Origin: Balneolaceae bacterium
GTDB lineage: Bacteria > Bacteroidota > Rhodothermia > Balneolales > Balneolaceae
NCBI GenBank assembly: GCA_020832415.1
Contig: JAFIES010000133.1
Coordinates: forward strand, 1 to 42,670
DNA: 42,670 nt
Direction of reading: 5' to 3'
Both the position numbers and the translations under genes were made by a program. This document shows, piece after piece, positions 27,837 to 37,900 of the stretch. The notes below the pieces were generated by a model, which was not told the origin of the DNA, searched no databases, and was given only the letters and a program-made list of their open reading frames with translations. Position 1 is the stretch's first letter. Every line of letters starts with the position of its first letter.

Positions 27837-28391
27837 CTAATTACCGCTAAACACGCCGATAAGAAACGAAATGTGGTCAGAAAGCTCTGTTTGGATTAAT
27901 TCAGCCCCTTTTTGAATATCTTCTCTCGGCACATTCGCAGCGAATCGTTTGTCTTTCAGCTTTTTTCGAACGGACTTTACCTTCATATCATCAAACCCAT
28001 TAGGGCGCATCAGGGCTACGGCATTCATAAATCCGGAAATTTCATCACAAGCAAAAAGATATCTCTCCAATTCGCTTTCGGGCTCTTTTCCGGTTCGTTC
28101 CGGAGCATGGGCATTGATTGCAGCTATCAATTCGGTGGGATAGCCGAGTGGTGGCAGGATTTCATGAACTGCTTTTTTAGGATGCTCATCCGGATATTTT
28201 TCCCAGTCTAAGTCATGCAGCAGACCGGCAGACCACCAAATATCGATCTCTTTTTCTGATTTATTCAATGATTCTGCATACGCTTCCATTGCAGTAGCAA
28301 CCATTTCAGAGTGCTGTAGAAGGCTATCCGATTCTATATATGAATAGAGCAGTTTCTTGGATGAATCTCGTGTGGGGATCTGCTGTATCAT
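27837..28391 (-). CDS. HD domain phosphohydrolase-like protein
   Basis: 184 residues with one HD domain: His27 in LLQHSEMV, His59-Asp60 in GLLHDLDW, and a later Asp116 in FACDEISG. The core looks like the small YedJ-like HDIG family hydrolases acting on nucleotides or phosphate esters; the substrate is not predictable. Its start overlaps the stop of the TM2 gene by 4 nt, so DUF2752-TM2-HD form a coupled unit. Confidence 0.85.
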   Translation of the reverse strand: MIQQIPTRDSSKKLLYSYIESDSLLQHSEMVATAMEAYAESLNKSEKEIDIWWSAGLLHDLDWEKYPDEHPKKAVHEILPPLGYPTELIAAINAHAPERTGKEPESELERYLFACDEISGFMNAVALMRPNGFDDMKVKSVRKKLKDKRFAANVPREDIQKGAELIQTELSDHISFLIGVFSGN

Positions 28392-28735
28392 ACTTTGAAC
28401 TCTTTAAGCACTTCCTGTGCTACCTTTCGATTGTACTCAAATGCAAAGTTTTTGTAATTAATCATATCCACAATCGTACCGATAAAACACAATCCTGCAG
28501 TAAATACAAACAGGATTCCCATTCCAATCTGCCCTATAAAAAACCGGTGAATACCGGCAACACCAAACAAACCAATTAAAGCAAGAACCAGCAGCAGAAC
28601 AGGATCTCTCCTTCGTGATCTGTATATATTTGCAAACATTTTTGCCTCATCATCGGCCATGTCTTCAATAATTATGCTAATGTATTGCGATTCGTCTCCC
28701 TCGAGTTCAGGCAGCAGTTCAAATATTTTTTTCAT
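28388..28735 (-). CDS. TM2 domain membrane protein
   Basis: 115 residues. A cytoplasmic N-terminal half ends in a basic RSRRRDP. Two membrane helices follow with the TM2 signature: LIGLFGVAGIHRFFIGQ, then ILFVFTAGLCFIGTIVDMI. Function of the family is unknown. The N-terminal acidic segment (PELEGDESQY) is common in Bacteroidota versions that sit beside DUF2752 genes, as here. The start overlaps the end of the DUF2752 gene by 17 bp. Confidence 0.88.
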   Translation of the reverse strand: MKKIFELLPELEGDESQYISIIIEDMADDEAKMFANIYRSRRRDPVLLLVLALIGLFGVAGIHRFFIGQIGMGILFVFTAGLCFIGTIVDMINYKNFAFEYNRKVAQEVLKEFKV

Positions 28736-29042
28736 GATTCATCTCCTTATTAACGTTTTTATTTCTTTTCAATATCGAACCGATTCGTCCCAAAAGTATC
28801 AGTACAGCTAAAATTCCTGCCGGGTGCATCGTTAGTGATGCCATCAAATCACCCCGAAACAGATATGCCACGGATCGTCCCAATCCGCAGCCCGGGCAAA
28901 ATGTAAAACCAAATCTATCGATAATGCAAAAAGATGCACGTTCGGCTGTCGGATCTATTGCAGCCATGAGAATAAGAGCGGCCGCTAAAACAAGCCATTC
29001 AAAATGCAAAAAAAAGTAATATTTGTATGAACGTGACCGCAA
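28719..29042 (-). CDS. DUF2752 membrane protein
   Basis: The DUF2752 signature is FCPGCGLGRSVAYLFRGD, between a first helix (FEWLVLAAALILMAA) and a second (HPAGILAVLILLGRI). The start is uncertain. The frame is open to an ATG at 29123, but that would overlap the oppositely oriented TonB receptor gene by about 30 bp and add a segment unlike the family. I give the TTG at 29042, which puts the start just before the first helix. Role unknown; the conserved CPxCG motif hints at a metal or thiol function. Confidence 0.72.
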   Translation of the reverse strand: MRSRSYKYYFFLHFEWLVLAAALILMAAIDPTAERASFCIIDRFGFTFCPGCGLGRSVAYLFRGDLMASLTMHPAGILAVLILLGRIGSILKRNKNVNKEMNHEKNI

Positions 29043-29094
29043 TTTACCGATGTTTGTGTTGTAGGCATTAAGACATATAAAAAAAGAACTCTTT

Positions 29095-31134
29095 ATGAAA
29101 TCAACAATACGTAAGTTCTCCATCAAAGTTTACCTGTTGCCACTGCTTTTTTTCTCACTAACTGCTGAACTGTACTCGCAAGAATCTGCATCAGATACCC
29201 TAACGGTTATCCTCGATCAGATTCAGGTTGAAGCTGCTCACTCCTCGATCACGATTGGAAGATCACCGGTTTCAGTCAGTTACCTCAACAGGACAGATGC
29301 CGATGTAACCGCGCGCCCTGCTGCAACCATGGATGAGCTTACGTTTACCCTGCCTGGTATCTGGATAAGCAATCGGGAAAATGCAGCATTGGGCGAGAGA
29401 ATGACCATTCGCGGCATGAGTTGGAGAAGCCCGTTTGGGTTGCGCGGTGTTATGGTGGTTCTGGATGACATACCCCTTACCGTTGCCGACGGACAAACCA
29501 TCATGAATATGGTAGACCCTGCTATGGTACAATCCATTGAGCTTCTGAGGGGGCCTTCTGCCACGTATTGGGGGAACAGCAGTGGAGGTGTAATCTATAT
29601 GCGAACCCGCCCCCCGGCAGATTCTCCCAGATTGATGCTGAGAAGTTATGGCGGTGCGTACAATACCATGAAATACGAAGCTCGATGGCATGACACCATT
29701 GGTGGTGTGCGATGGAATGCCTACGGGTCCTATTATGAATCAGAAGGGTTTCGGGATCACAGTGCTTCAGAACTGATAAGAGCGGGTGTCTCTGCCGGTT
29801 TTGATCTGTCTCAAAATTCATCCCTCGAAACCAGAATTGCTTTCTCCGGAATGCCCAAGGCTGAGCACCCTGGCTCACTGCCTGCAGATTTAGCATCTGA
29901 AAGTCCATCAATGGCATGGCCTGCTTTTGTTGATGCGGGCGCCGGCAAAGACTTTATGCAGTGGATGGCTTCAACAAGATATCTCTATGATACGGGTTCC
30001 GGTCTGCTGACTGTCTCTGCACATGGTACACTACGCGACTTTAACAATCCGCTACTACCCAATGTTGGCTACATCATTGTAGATCGTGTTGCCGGTGGTT
30101 CGAGAGCAACCTACGATTTCGACACCCTGCCATTCAACCTTCAGATCGGGGGCGAACTTAAATTTCAGCGAGATGAACGCGAACAGCGTAACAATGTAAA
30201 TGGCAGTCCCGGCGATCAACTCAGTATCGATCAAATTGATAATGTATCCAGCCAGGCACTGTTTGCCCAAACATCATTTGAAATAGACAGGCTCACATTA
30301 AACGTTGGGCTGCGGGCAGACCGAATGGTTTTTGGAGTTGATGATTTTATTGAAAACGAAAACTCAAGCCGCTCATTCTTTACAATCAATCCAAGTGTAG
30401 GCCTCAATTACAACCTGAATAATGCTCGCTTATTTGCAAGTTTAAGTTCCTCATTTGATGCACCCACAACCACAGAATTTAAAAACAGGCCCGGTGGTGG
30501 CACCGGATTTAATCCCGATCTGCTGCCGGAACGTACCGTTGGCATTGAAACCGGAATCCGCGGTACTGCAAACAGCACCCGGATAGAGTATGATTTTACA
30601 CTTTTCGGCCTGAACATCACCGATTTGATCGTGCCATTTGAAGAGATAGATGGCGGTCCTACGCTCTTTCGGAATGAAGGCAACACGGTTCATTATGGGC
30701 TTGAATCTCACGTACGGTTTTATCCTTCCCAAAGATACTCTGTTGATTTTATGTACACTTGGATTAACGCAGAGTTTGCAGACGGCGATTTTGAAGGCAA
30801 CGAAATTCCCGGTGTGGCACCACACAGAATAGGGACAATGATTTCTGCCCGATTCGGAGAACACACAATTGGTACAGATGTTGAATGGATAGGAGAATAT
30901 TACGCCGATAGCGCCAATAGCACAAAAAACGATTCCTACCTTCTTGTAAACGGACGATGGTCTTTCTCAGGGCTGAATTTTGAAACCTGGAGACTTCAGC
31001 CATTCGTGTCGGTTCATAATATTCTGAACCAGCGCTACAATACCTCTGTATCGGTAAATGCTTTTGGCGGCAGATTTTTTGAGCCGGGTAGTGGCAGAAA
31101 TGTACGAGCAGGCTTAAGATTAGATATACTCTGA
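29095..31134 (+). CDS. TonB-dependent outer-membrane receptor
   Basis: 679 residues with a signal peptide (VYLLPLLFFSLTAELYSQ). The plug domain covers about 35-160 (MTIRGMSWRS, VVLDDIPLTVADGQT, SIELLRGPSATYWGNSSGG). A beta barrel extends to the end, with alternating polar and aromatic strands and PGVAPHRIGTMISARFG. It lacks the SusC-type carboxypeptidase-like N-terminal domain, so it is more like siderophore, cobalamin or metal receptors. No partner lipoprotein, TonB or heme/siderophore gene is adjacent, and the ligand cannot be deduced. Its start faces the DUF2752 gene. Confidence 0.92.
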   Translation: MKSTIRKFSIKVYLLPLLFFSLTAELYSQESASDTLTVILDQIQVEAAHSSITIGRSPVSVSYLNRTDADVTARPAATMDELTFTLPGIWISNRENAALGERMTIRGMSWRSPFGLRGVMVVLDDIPLTVADGQTIMNMVDPAMVQSIELLRGPSATYWGNSSGGVIYMRTRPPADSPRLMLRSYGGAYNTMKYEARWHDTIGGVRWNAYGSYYESEGFRDHSASELIRAGVSAGFDLSQNSSLETRIAFSGMPKAEHPGSLPADLASESPSMAWPAFVDAGAGKDFMQWMASTRYLYDTGSGLLTVSAHGTLRDFNNPLLPNVGYIIVDRVAGGSRATYDFDTLPFNLQIGGELKFQRDEREQRNNVNGSPGDQLSIDQIDNVSSQALFAQTSFEIDRLTLNVGLRADRMVFGVDDFIENENSSRSFFTINPSVGLNYNLNNARLFASLSSSFDAPTTTEFKNRPGGGTGFNPDLLPERTVGIETGIRGTANSTRIEYDFTLFGLNITDLIVPFEEIDGGPTLFRNEGNTVHYGLESHVRFYPSQRYSVDFMYTWINAEFADGDFEGNEIPGVAPHRIGTMISARFGEHTIGTDVEWIGEYYADSANSTKNDSYLLVNGRWSFSGLNFETWRLQPFVSVHNILNQRYNTSVSVNAFGGRFFEPGSGRNVRAGLRLDIL

Positions 31135-31216
31135 GTTTAACACGAGAAATTGAGCTGATTACGCACAAGTTTATCCTTAAAAATATCAAGGGGTTTTACA
31201 CATTTTATAAACTTTA

Positions 31217-31245
31217 TTGCTAAAAACAATCCTCTGAATTATCTT
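31217..31245 (+). promoter_or_regulatory. Promoter of the cold-shock gene (TTGCTA-17 bp-TATCTT)
   Basis: TTGCTA (31217-31222) and TATCTT (31240-31245) are 17 bp apart. Transcription starting near 31252 would leave an untranslated leader of about 73 bases before the ATG at 31325, consistent with the long structured leaders of cold-shock messages. Confidence 0.5.
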
Positions 31246-31324
31246 AGCCGATGATGGTTATGATTTTTACTCATTAAATCATGCTGTTGTTAACTATCAA
31301 TGGGAACTTAGTTGGGAATTAATT

Positions 31325-31537
31325 ATGGAAAACCGTGAAGTTGGAACTGTTAAATGGTTTCATAATGGCAAAGGCTACGGATTTATCACCAGAGAAGGTG
31401 GCGAGGATGTATTTGTGCACTATTCAGAAATACAGAGTGACGGCTTTAGAAAGCTGACTGAAGGGGAAAAAGTGGAGTTTACACTTGCTGATGGAGACAA
31501 AGGGCTCCAGGCAAAGGAAGTGATTCCATTACAATAA
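31325..31537 (+). CDS. Cold-shock domain protein (CspA family)
   Basis: 70 residues, one OB-fold cold-shock domain that binds single-stranded RNA or [18 protein letters not shown] carries RNP1 and [11 protein letters not shown]2. It is full length. The [20 protein letters not shown] end is standard. It is a single gene with its own promoter. Confidence 0.96.
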   Translation: MENREVGTVKWFHNGKGYGFITREGGEDVFVHYSEIQSDGFRKLTEGEKVEFTLADGDKGLQAKEVIPLQ

Positions 31538-31592
31538 TTATCGGGCATCACACAGATTGTATCAATTCTATTAGCACATCTTTCTCATTGTA

Positions 31593-31919
31593 ATGCAATG
31601 GCTTAAGCATGTTACTGTTGATCTGATTGCAACCATTGTTATTGCGCTTGTAGTGTTTTTTGAAGAAACCGTAGTGCTGGAGTATGTTCTATACACATAC
31701 ACAGTGCTCATGGTTTTAGCCAGATCTTTTACACTATTCAGCAGTGATTTCAGGCAAATTACCAGAAAAAAAGTATCCCAGGCACCTGACTGGATGTACC
31801 ACTTGCTGTATGCACTGAACGTGATTTTTCTTGCCTATGGTACCTATTTCATCACTGCAGCAGCATGGGTATTTATTTGGGGGGTAGCTGCATATATATC
31901 CCATCGAAAGCAGCTTTAG
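31593..31919 (+). CDS. Small hypothetical membrane protein
   Basis: 108 residues with four likely helices: LIATIVIALVVFF, VLEYVLYTYTVLMVLA, MYHLLYALNVIFLAYG and AAAWVFIWGVAAYI. No family motif is recognised. It starts 55 bp after the cold-shock gene and could be co-transcribed with it. Confidence 0.65.
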   Translation: MQWLKHVTVDLIATIVIALVVFFEETVVLEYVLYTYTVLMVLARSFTLFSSDFRQITRKKVSQAPDWMYHLLYALNVIFLAYGTYFITAAAWVFIWGVAAYISHRKQL

Positions 31920-32015
31920 TCAGGTAATTCATAGCAGAAATCATTCAAGAATATTCTCCTCTCTATAATGAATGCCACTGCGTTCCGTTTTGTTCTCAGA
32001 ATTAAACAGAATTCT

Positions 32016-32576
32016 ATGAATATGAAAAAATTGTATCTACTATCTTTTGCAATCATATTATTTGCAGCATGTCAATCTCAGGGACAGAATCCCGTTGTAA
32101 ATGAGGAAGATCACTTACATTTTTTAAACCAAATCACATATCAATCCGCCATGGCTGATTCAGTAAATAACGAAAAAGTAGAACGCAGTGAAGAAGAATG
32201 GAGGCAGAGATTGTCTTCCGAAGAGTATCGTGTCCTGAGAAATAATGGCACTGAAATACCTTTCATGAACAAATACAACAGCCATTACGAAGATGGTATT
32301 TACATATGTAAAGGTTGCGGACAGCCACTGTTTCACTCAGAAACGAAATATAACAGCCGCTCGGGATGGCCCAGCTACTGGGCACCCATCAGAGAGGACG
32401 CCGTAGATGAAAAAGAGGACAGAAGCTTTTTCATGGTTCGAACCGAAATTGTTTGCAGCAGGTGCGACTCTCATTTGGGCCATGTTTTTGATGACGGCCC
32501 GGATCCAACAGGTCTTCGCTACTGCATGAACTCAGCCGCATTACACTTTGTACCAAAAGGAGATAGCGAAGAGTAA
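32016..32576 (+). CDS. msrB: Peptide-methionine (R)-S-oxide reductase MsrB, predicted lipoprotein
   Basis: Reduces methionine-R-sulfoxide in proteins. I start at the ATG at 32016 (or 32022), because a lipoprotein signal follows at once (KKLYLLSFAIILFAAC, lipobox FAAC); the frame upstream to 31968 adds a poor leader. The MsrB core has zinc pairs CKGCG and CSRCD, SGWPSYW, and HVFDDGPDPTG with the catalytic Cys in RYCMNSAAL. An anchored periplasmic location means it protects envelope proteins; the electron donor is not encoded here. Confidence 0.92.
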   Translation: MNMKKLYLLSFAIILFAACQSQGQNPVVNEEDHLHFLNQITYQSAMADSVNNEKVERSEEEWRQRLSSEEYRVLRNNGTEIPFMNKYNSHYEDGIYICKGCGQPLFHSETKYNSRSGWPSYWAPIREDAVDEKEDRSFFMVRTEIVCSRCDSHLGHVFDDGPDPTGLRYCMNSAALHFVPKGDSEE

Positions 32577-32654
32577 ATTGCAAAATAGACTGTTGTCAAT
32601 TCATCTTGAATTGTTATTATTGACTCTCAATCAATAATAACTCAATCCGGCCTG

Positions 32655-33203
32655 ATGAACGACCAACATTCGCGAAGAGCACGCCAGCTTGTTGAAGCAA
32701 AATTCGATCCACGTTTAAAAACGTACAGCTACGTTGGCGGTATCATTCTTTTCATAGTCACTATTTTTGGAATTGTACTGTTACCATTTTGGCTGATTTT
32801 CGGAAAAATCTACATCGACAAACACTTTAACAGCCTGTACTGTGAGCTTACAACGCGGGCTCTCCATTTCAAGAAAGGTGTTTGGTTTCAGACTGAACGC
32901 ACCGTACCGCTCGATAAAATTCAGGATCTCACATTTAAAGAAGGACCTATTTTACGCTACTTCGGCCTCAGCTATCTTAAAATTGAAACGGCAGGGCAAA
33001 GCGTTCAGGGGGCCGCGGATATGTCTTTAACCGGAATAATTGATGCACGAAAGTTCAGAGAGATGGTGCTCGATCAAAGAGATGAAATTACGGATAAATC
33101 TCCCGATAGTGCCCAAACGCAATCAGCCGATGAGAATGATATTATCCCGCTTCTTAATGAGATTCATAAAACGCTAAAAAGCATCGAATCCAAAGTAGGC
33201 TAA
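32655..33203 (+). CDS. bPH2-type PH domain membrane protein
   Basis: 182 residues. One hydrophobic region (GGIILFIVTIFGIVLLPFWLIFG) is followed by a bacterial PH domain: LYCELTTRALHFKKG and VPLDKIQDLTFKEG, then YLKIETAG. The last 50 residues are a short acidic linker and a helix. Family function is poorly known and may relate to membrane stress. It ends 6 bp from the converging symporter gene. Confidence 0.8.
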   Translation: MNDQHSRRARQLVEAKFDPRLKTYSYVGGIILFIVTIFGIVLLPFWLIFGKIYIDKHFNSLYCELTTRALHFKKGVWFQTERTVPLDKIQDLTFKEGPILRYFGLSYLKIETAGQSVQGAADMSLTGIIDARKFREMVLDQRDEITDKSPDSAQTQSADENDIIPLLNEIHKTLKSIESKVG

Positions 33204-33209
33204 GCTGCT

Positions 33210-34709
33210 TTAGTGAAGAATGGTTTTCGATGCAATTTTTCTGTTATAGATTTTAAACAGAAACATCATCACTCCCCACTGAACAAGTACAGTTGCCACA
33301 GAAAACGGACTCAGTGGATTGTACCATGAATCGGGTGCAAAACTGGTTGCACTCAGATAAATCCACCAGCTGAGAAGAGTAATTACCTGTACCGGAATCA
33401 GATATTTGATCACAAATACCCACCATTTACCAAGCTTCACTCTGCTTTCTTCAGTATTAACGAGAGTTTTCCTGAATTTATCAGCCCCAAAACTGATCAC
33501 AGCAAACGAGATAAACCCACCGGACAGCATCAAACCCACACCCCAAACAAAATCCTGATTTGCGAAAATATCCAGTGAAATTGCGGAAGGAAGCCCGAAT
33601 ATAAATCCTGCAGTACATACACCAATAGTAGCTTTTTTACGGGTGATCCCCATGTCAACGAAAACCTTTGTGGCCAGCTCAATCATTGAAATGAGTGAGC
33701 TAAATGCCGCAAATGTCAATCCCAGGAAAAAGAGGATTGCAAAAAACTTCCCACCTGCCATATCACTGAAAAGCTGAGGCATCCACATAAATGTGAGGCC
33801 TGTGGATGCCGGTCCTGACTCTTTCATCACATCCAGAATCTCACTGTCGCTCATTTGTGCACCTAAAGTGCCAAAAACCGTGGAAAAAATAATCACTGCT
33901 GCAACAAGCGAAACCATATTATTTCCCAGGCCTGTCTGGAATGCACTAATGGTGATATCATCTTTTTTACGCATATATGCACCGTAAGTAAGGATCAGAC
34001 CCCAGGCAGCGCCGGTATCCCACGCATTTTGTGTAAGTGCTTCAAGCCATAAACCGGGTTGCTTCAGCGTGGCCCAGTCAGGCGTAAACAGATAGGCTAC
34101 ACCCGCACCGCTGTTTGGTAAAGAGAGTGCTTTGATAAGCGATATTACCAGCACCAGTAACAAAGAAGGTATCAAAATCATGTTAATACGCTCAATGCTT
34201 TTAACGCCTTTCAGGATAATCAGGCCGCCAAAGAAGATCATCATCGCATGAAAAATGGAAGGGAGAGTTGAGCCTTGAAATCCATTCCATACAACATTGG
34301 CCTCTTCAACATTTTGCGGCAGAGCGGATATAATCGATTCGATGAGGTAATATGCACACCAGCCCGCTACAACACTATAATAGAACATGATTGCCGTTGC
34401 CACAAAACCCACAAAAGATCCCATCCATGCGAACTTCTCTCCTGCCATCTTGATGTAAGATCCTATCACACCTTTACGGCCATTTCTCCCGATGCCATAT
34501 TCGGCAATAATCAACGGGATTGACCAGATAAAAAGAAATACAATCCAGGCTATTAAAAAGGCACCTGCTCCATCTTCGGTTCCATTTTGAGCTGCAATCC
34601 GCGGGAAGCGCCAGATGTTTCCCGTACCAACTGCAATACCAAGAACGCTTAGAATGAGTCCCCATTTAGTTGCAAAACGTTCACCCGTCTGTTTTGAGCC
34701 TGAATTCAT
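33210..34709 (-). CDS. Sodium-dependent NSS-family (LeuT-like) symporter
   Basis: About 499 residues from the ATG at 34709; the frame goes on to a TTG at 34751 that I reject as the start. The first helix has the NSS signature GTGNIWRFP, used for sodium and substrate binding. About 12 helices can be seen. Members carry amino acids or related amines with Na+; the substrate is not predictable. Na+ dependence suits a marine or saline habitat. It is divergent from the DUF2723 gene. Confidence 0.9.
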   Translation of the reverse strand: MNSGSKQTGERFATKWGLILSVLGIAVGTGNIWRFPRIAAQNGTEDGAGAFLIAWIVFLFIWSIPLIIAEYGIGRNGRKGVIGSYIKMAGEKFAWMGSFVGFVATAIMFYYSVVAGWCAYYLIESIISALPQNVEEANVVWNGFQGSTLPSIFHAMMIFFGGLIILKGVKSIERINMILIPSLLLVLVISLIKALSLPNSGAGVAYLFTPDWATLKQPGLWLEALTQNAWDTGAAWGLILTYGAYMRKKDDITISAFQTGLGNNMVSLVAAVIIFSTVFGTLGAQMSDSEILDVMKESGPASTGLTFMWMPQLFSDMAGGKFFAILFFLGLTFAAFSSLISMIELATKVFVDMGITRKKATIGVCTAGFIFGLPSAISLDIFANQDFVWGVGLMLSGGFISFAVISFGADKFRKTLVNTEESRVKLGKWWVFVIKYLIPVQVITLLSWWIYLSATSFAPDSWYNPLSPFSVATVLVQWGVMMFLFKIYNRKIASKTILH

Positions 34710-34977
34710 CTTTTCGAATTTTTTTAATTTGTTCGCTCCGTTGATAACCAATTTTCAACTTTTATACAACCACCTCTTACATCAATTTATATTTCGGTAA
34801 GTTTTTAAATCTTATGAAAACTGCACTATTTGAAGAATTATTGCGCTTTCAAAGACTGATTCGGTATCTTGTCACGTTCTGAACTTTTTCAGAAATAACT
34901 CATTCCGATTCATCGTTTACAACCATTTAAAGACGCTGTAATCACACAGATTTAATACGCAACTGTAAAAGCCGAGC

Positions 34978-37900
34978 ATGAATTTTTCGACTATTTTCGC
35001 ACAGCATAAAACGCGGAATATCTTTTTTGCTACAATCAGTTTCACTTATGCATTTATTATTTACAGCCTTACCGTTGCTCCAACGGCCTCCTTTTGGGAT
35101 CCGGCTGAATATATTGCCATCTCTCATACCCTTCAGATAGCTCATCCGCCGGGCTCGCCATTTTTCGCAATTGTGGGAAGGGTAGTTTCGATGTTTATGC
35201 CTACCGAATATGTAGCGCTAAGCATTAACATGATCAGTGTAGTAGCCTCTTCATTCACCATTATGCTGCTCTATCTGATAGTAGTTCAGCTGATTAGCGA
35301 ATGGCGCGGATCCCCCGATAAAATGGATTTCATGGACCTTGTAGGTCTGTATGGTGGCGGGTTGTTTGCTGCACTAACATTTACAGTTACCCACACTCAG
35401 TGGTTCAATGCCGTTGAAGCAGAAATGTATGCTTCATCCATGTTCTTTACGGCACTTGTTGTATGGATGGCTTTGCAATGGTCTGCCAACCACGACAAAC
35501 CCTACTCGGAGCGCTGGCTGGTTCTCATTGCCTATATGTTTGGGATTGGGATTGGTGTTCACCTGCTCAATCTGCTTGCCATCTTCTTTGTGGCGATGAT
35601 TTTTTACTTCAAAAAGTTTGAATTTTCGATTCTTACGTTTCTATATATGATGGGAATTTCCATCATTGGGTTTCTGTCGATCTATCCGGTTACTATTATA
35701 TTCCTTCCCAATTTTGCAGGGCAAATTGGCGGGGCTACCTATGGATTAGTTGGTCCGCTTTCATTCGTTATACTTTTCGGTTTAGCCGTAGCATTCGGAG
35801 TGTACTACACCCACAAAAAAGGGCACCGTATTGCCAATCTGGTTCTGCTCTCATATGCGATGATTATGATCGGGTACTCCAGCTATGCACTCGTAATGAT
35901 CCGTTCACAGGCCGAACCACCCATCGATGAAAATGATCCCTCAACAGTTGAAGCATTTGTTAGTTATCTGAGCCGTGATCAATACGGCACAGCCCCGCTC
36001 CTTACAGGGCCCACATTCGACAACAGAACCGGCACTATTGACCGCTCAACGGAGAAACTCTTTCCGCGCCGCCATTCATCACAGCCGCACCATCTCGAGT
36101 ATTACGCAAATTTCGATTCAGATCTGGATTATTTCCTTGGCTACCAGGTAAACCACATGTATATGCGCTACCTGTTCTGGAATTATATAGGTCGTGAAGC
36201 AGATATTCAGGATACTGGCTGGTACTCCGGATTTTCAGACACGAGGCATAAAGATAATCCGGCAAATTCGGGTTATTTCTATCTGCCATTTTTGTTTGGT
36301 TTGCTTGGTATGCTGTTTCACTTTAGGCATGATTGGCGCAGGGCACTATCTGTTTTGGCGCTTTTTATACTTACAGGACTGGCTATTATTTTCTATCTCA
36401 ATCAGACCCCATTTGAACCGAGAGAAAGGGATTACGCCTATGTAGGTTCGTTCTTTGCATACGCAATATGGGTAGGCTTAGGGGCAACCGGCCTCATCGA
36501 AATGCTCAGGAGTCCACTGAAAAATAGTAAACCGGCAGCTTTTGCTACACTTGGTGTTATATTTTTTGCCGTACCCGGCTGGATGCTGCACCAAAACTGG
36601 CCCAGCCACGATCGCAGTGAGCGATATGTAGCACGTGATTATGCTTACAACCTGCTAAACTCTGTTGAACAAAATGCCATACTCTTTACAAATGGCGATA
36701 ACGATACCTTCCCGTTATGGTATTTGCAAGAGGTTGAAAGAGTGCGGACAGACGTTAGAGTGGTAAACCTCAGTTTGCTGAACACCGATTGGTACATTAA
36801 ACAGATGCGGGACAGGCAAACGCACGAGTCTCTGCCCCTGCCAATAGATCTCACCGATGAAGAGATTGATGAGCTTACATCAACACTCGAATTACATATG
36901 CCGGGCGAAATATCCATACCTGTTCATAAAGATTTTCTCCGCTCTATTTTTGAAGCTGATCCTTCACAAATTGAGGATACAACAGGAACCTTCTTCCGTC
37001 AGGGACTTTTACCTGATGGCATTCAAATGTCGCAAATGTTGCACAACCAGATTTTAATGGCCACTCCATACTCTCTGCCGGTGGATGAGCTGGATGATGA
37101 AGTGCGATGGTATCTGCAAGGCAGGTCTGCCGGGCGTGATGGACAGGGTAATGAACGTTTCTACCTGCAAACACAGGATAAAATGGTTATCGAAATATTG
37201 AGCAACAATAAGTGGCTCAGGCCGGTCTATTTTGCCAACACTGTTGCCAGAAGCGGCCAGCTTGGTTTGGATGATTATTTCCAGTTCGAAGGAAAAGCGT
37301 TTCGCGTAGTACCGAAAAAACGGGAAGCCGGTCCTTTTGGGCATATTGATCCGGAAGTACACGCTGAAAGACTTGGCAGTTTCCGGTTTGAGCGCTGGAA
37401 CTCCCCTACTGTTTACTTTGATGAGAATATCAGGCGAATGCTTGGCAATTATCGCTACGGTTTTACACAACTTGCCGATGAATTCATCAGCCGGGGTGAC
37501 TACGAATCGGCAGCATACTGGCTGAAATATGGCGAAGATAATATTCCATTCAGAACCATAGAGCACGACTGGACTGTTGCCACGCTCTATGCATTCAGGT
37601 ATATGCGAGTGGGTGAAGAACTGAGAGCCAATAATCTTGCATTCTTTATCGCCGAACGGCTGAAACATGATCTTCGGTACGACATCAAAGACCTTGATGA
37701 GGTTGAAGATAAAATCAGCAAGTTAGAAGAAGATATTCGACAGGCACGCTCGCGGGCTCGAACAGATAGAGCTCAATCATTACGAAACCGGCAGGACAGA
37801 CATGCAAGAAAACGAGATTCCATCATACAAGATGTAAGTTTTTCTGTGAGCCGGTTAACCATTCTTCAGAATGTATTTTTTGAAAATGAAGATGAGGCCA

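Noticed and set aside
31175-31196. Short CCTT/AAGG hairpin after the TonB receptor gene
   Set aside because: The stem has only four pairs and the T-run is four; too weak to call as a terminator.
34814-34882. 22-codon ATG frame in the gap before the DUF2723 gene
   Set aside because: No Shine-Dalgarno, no homologue recognised, and composition is like the rest of the gap; could be chance.
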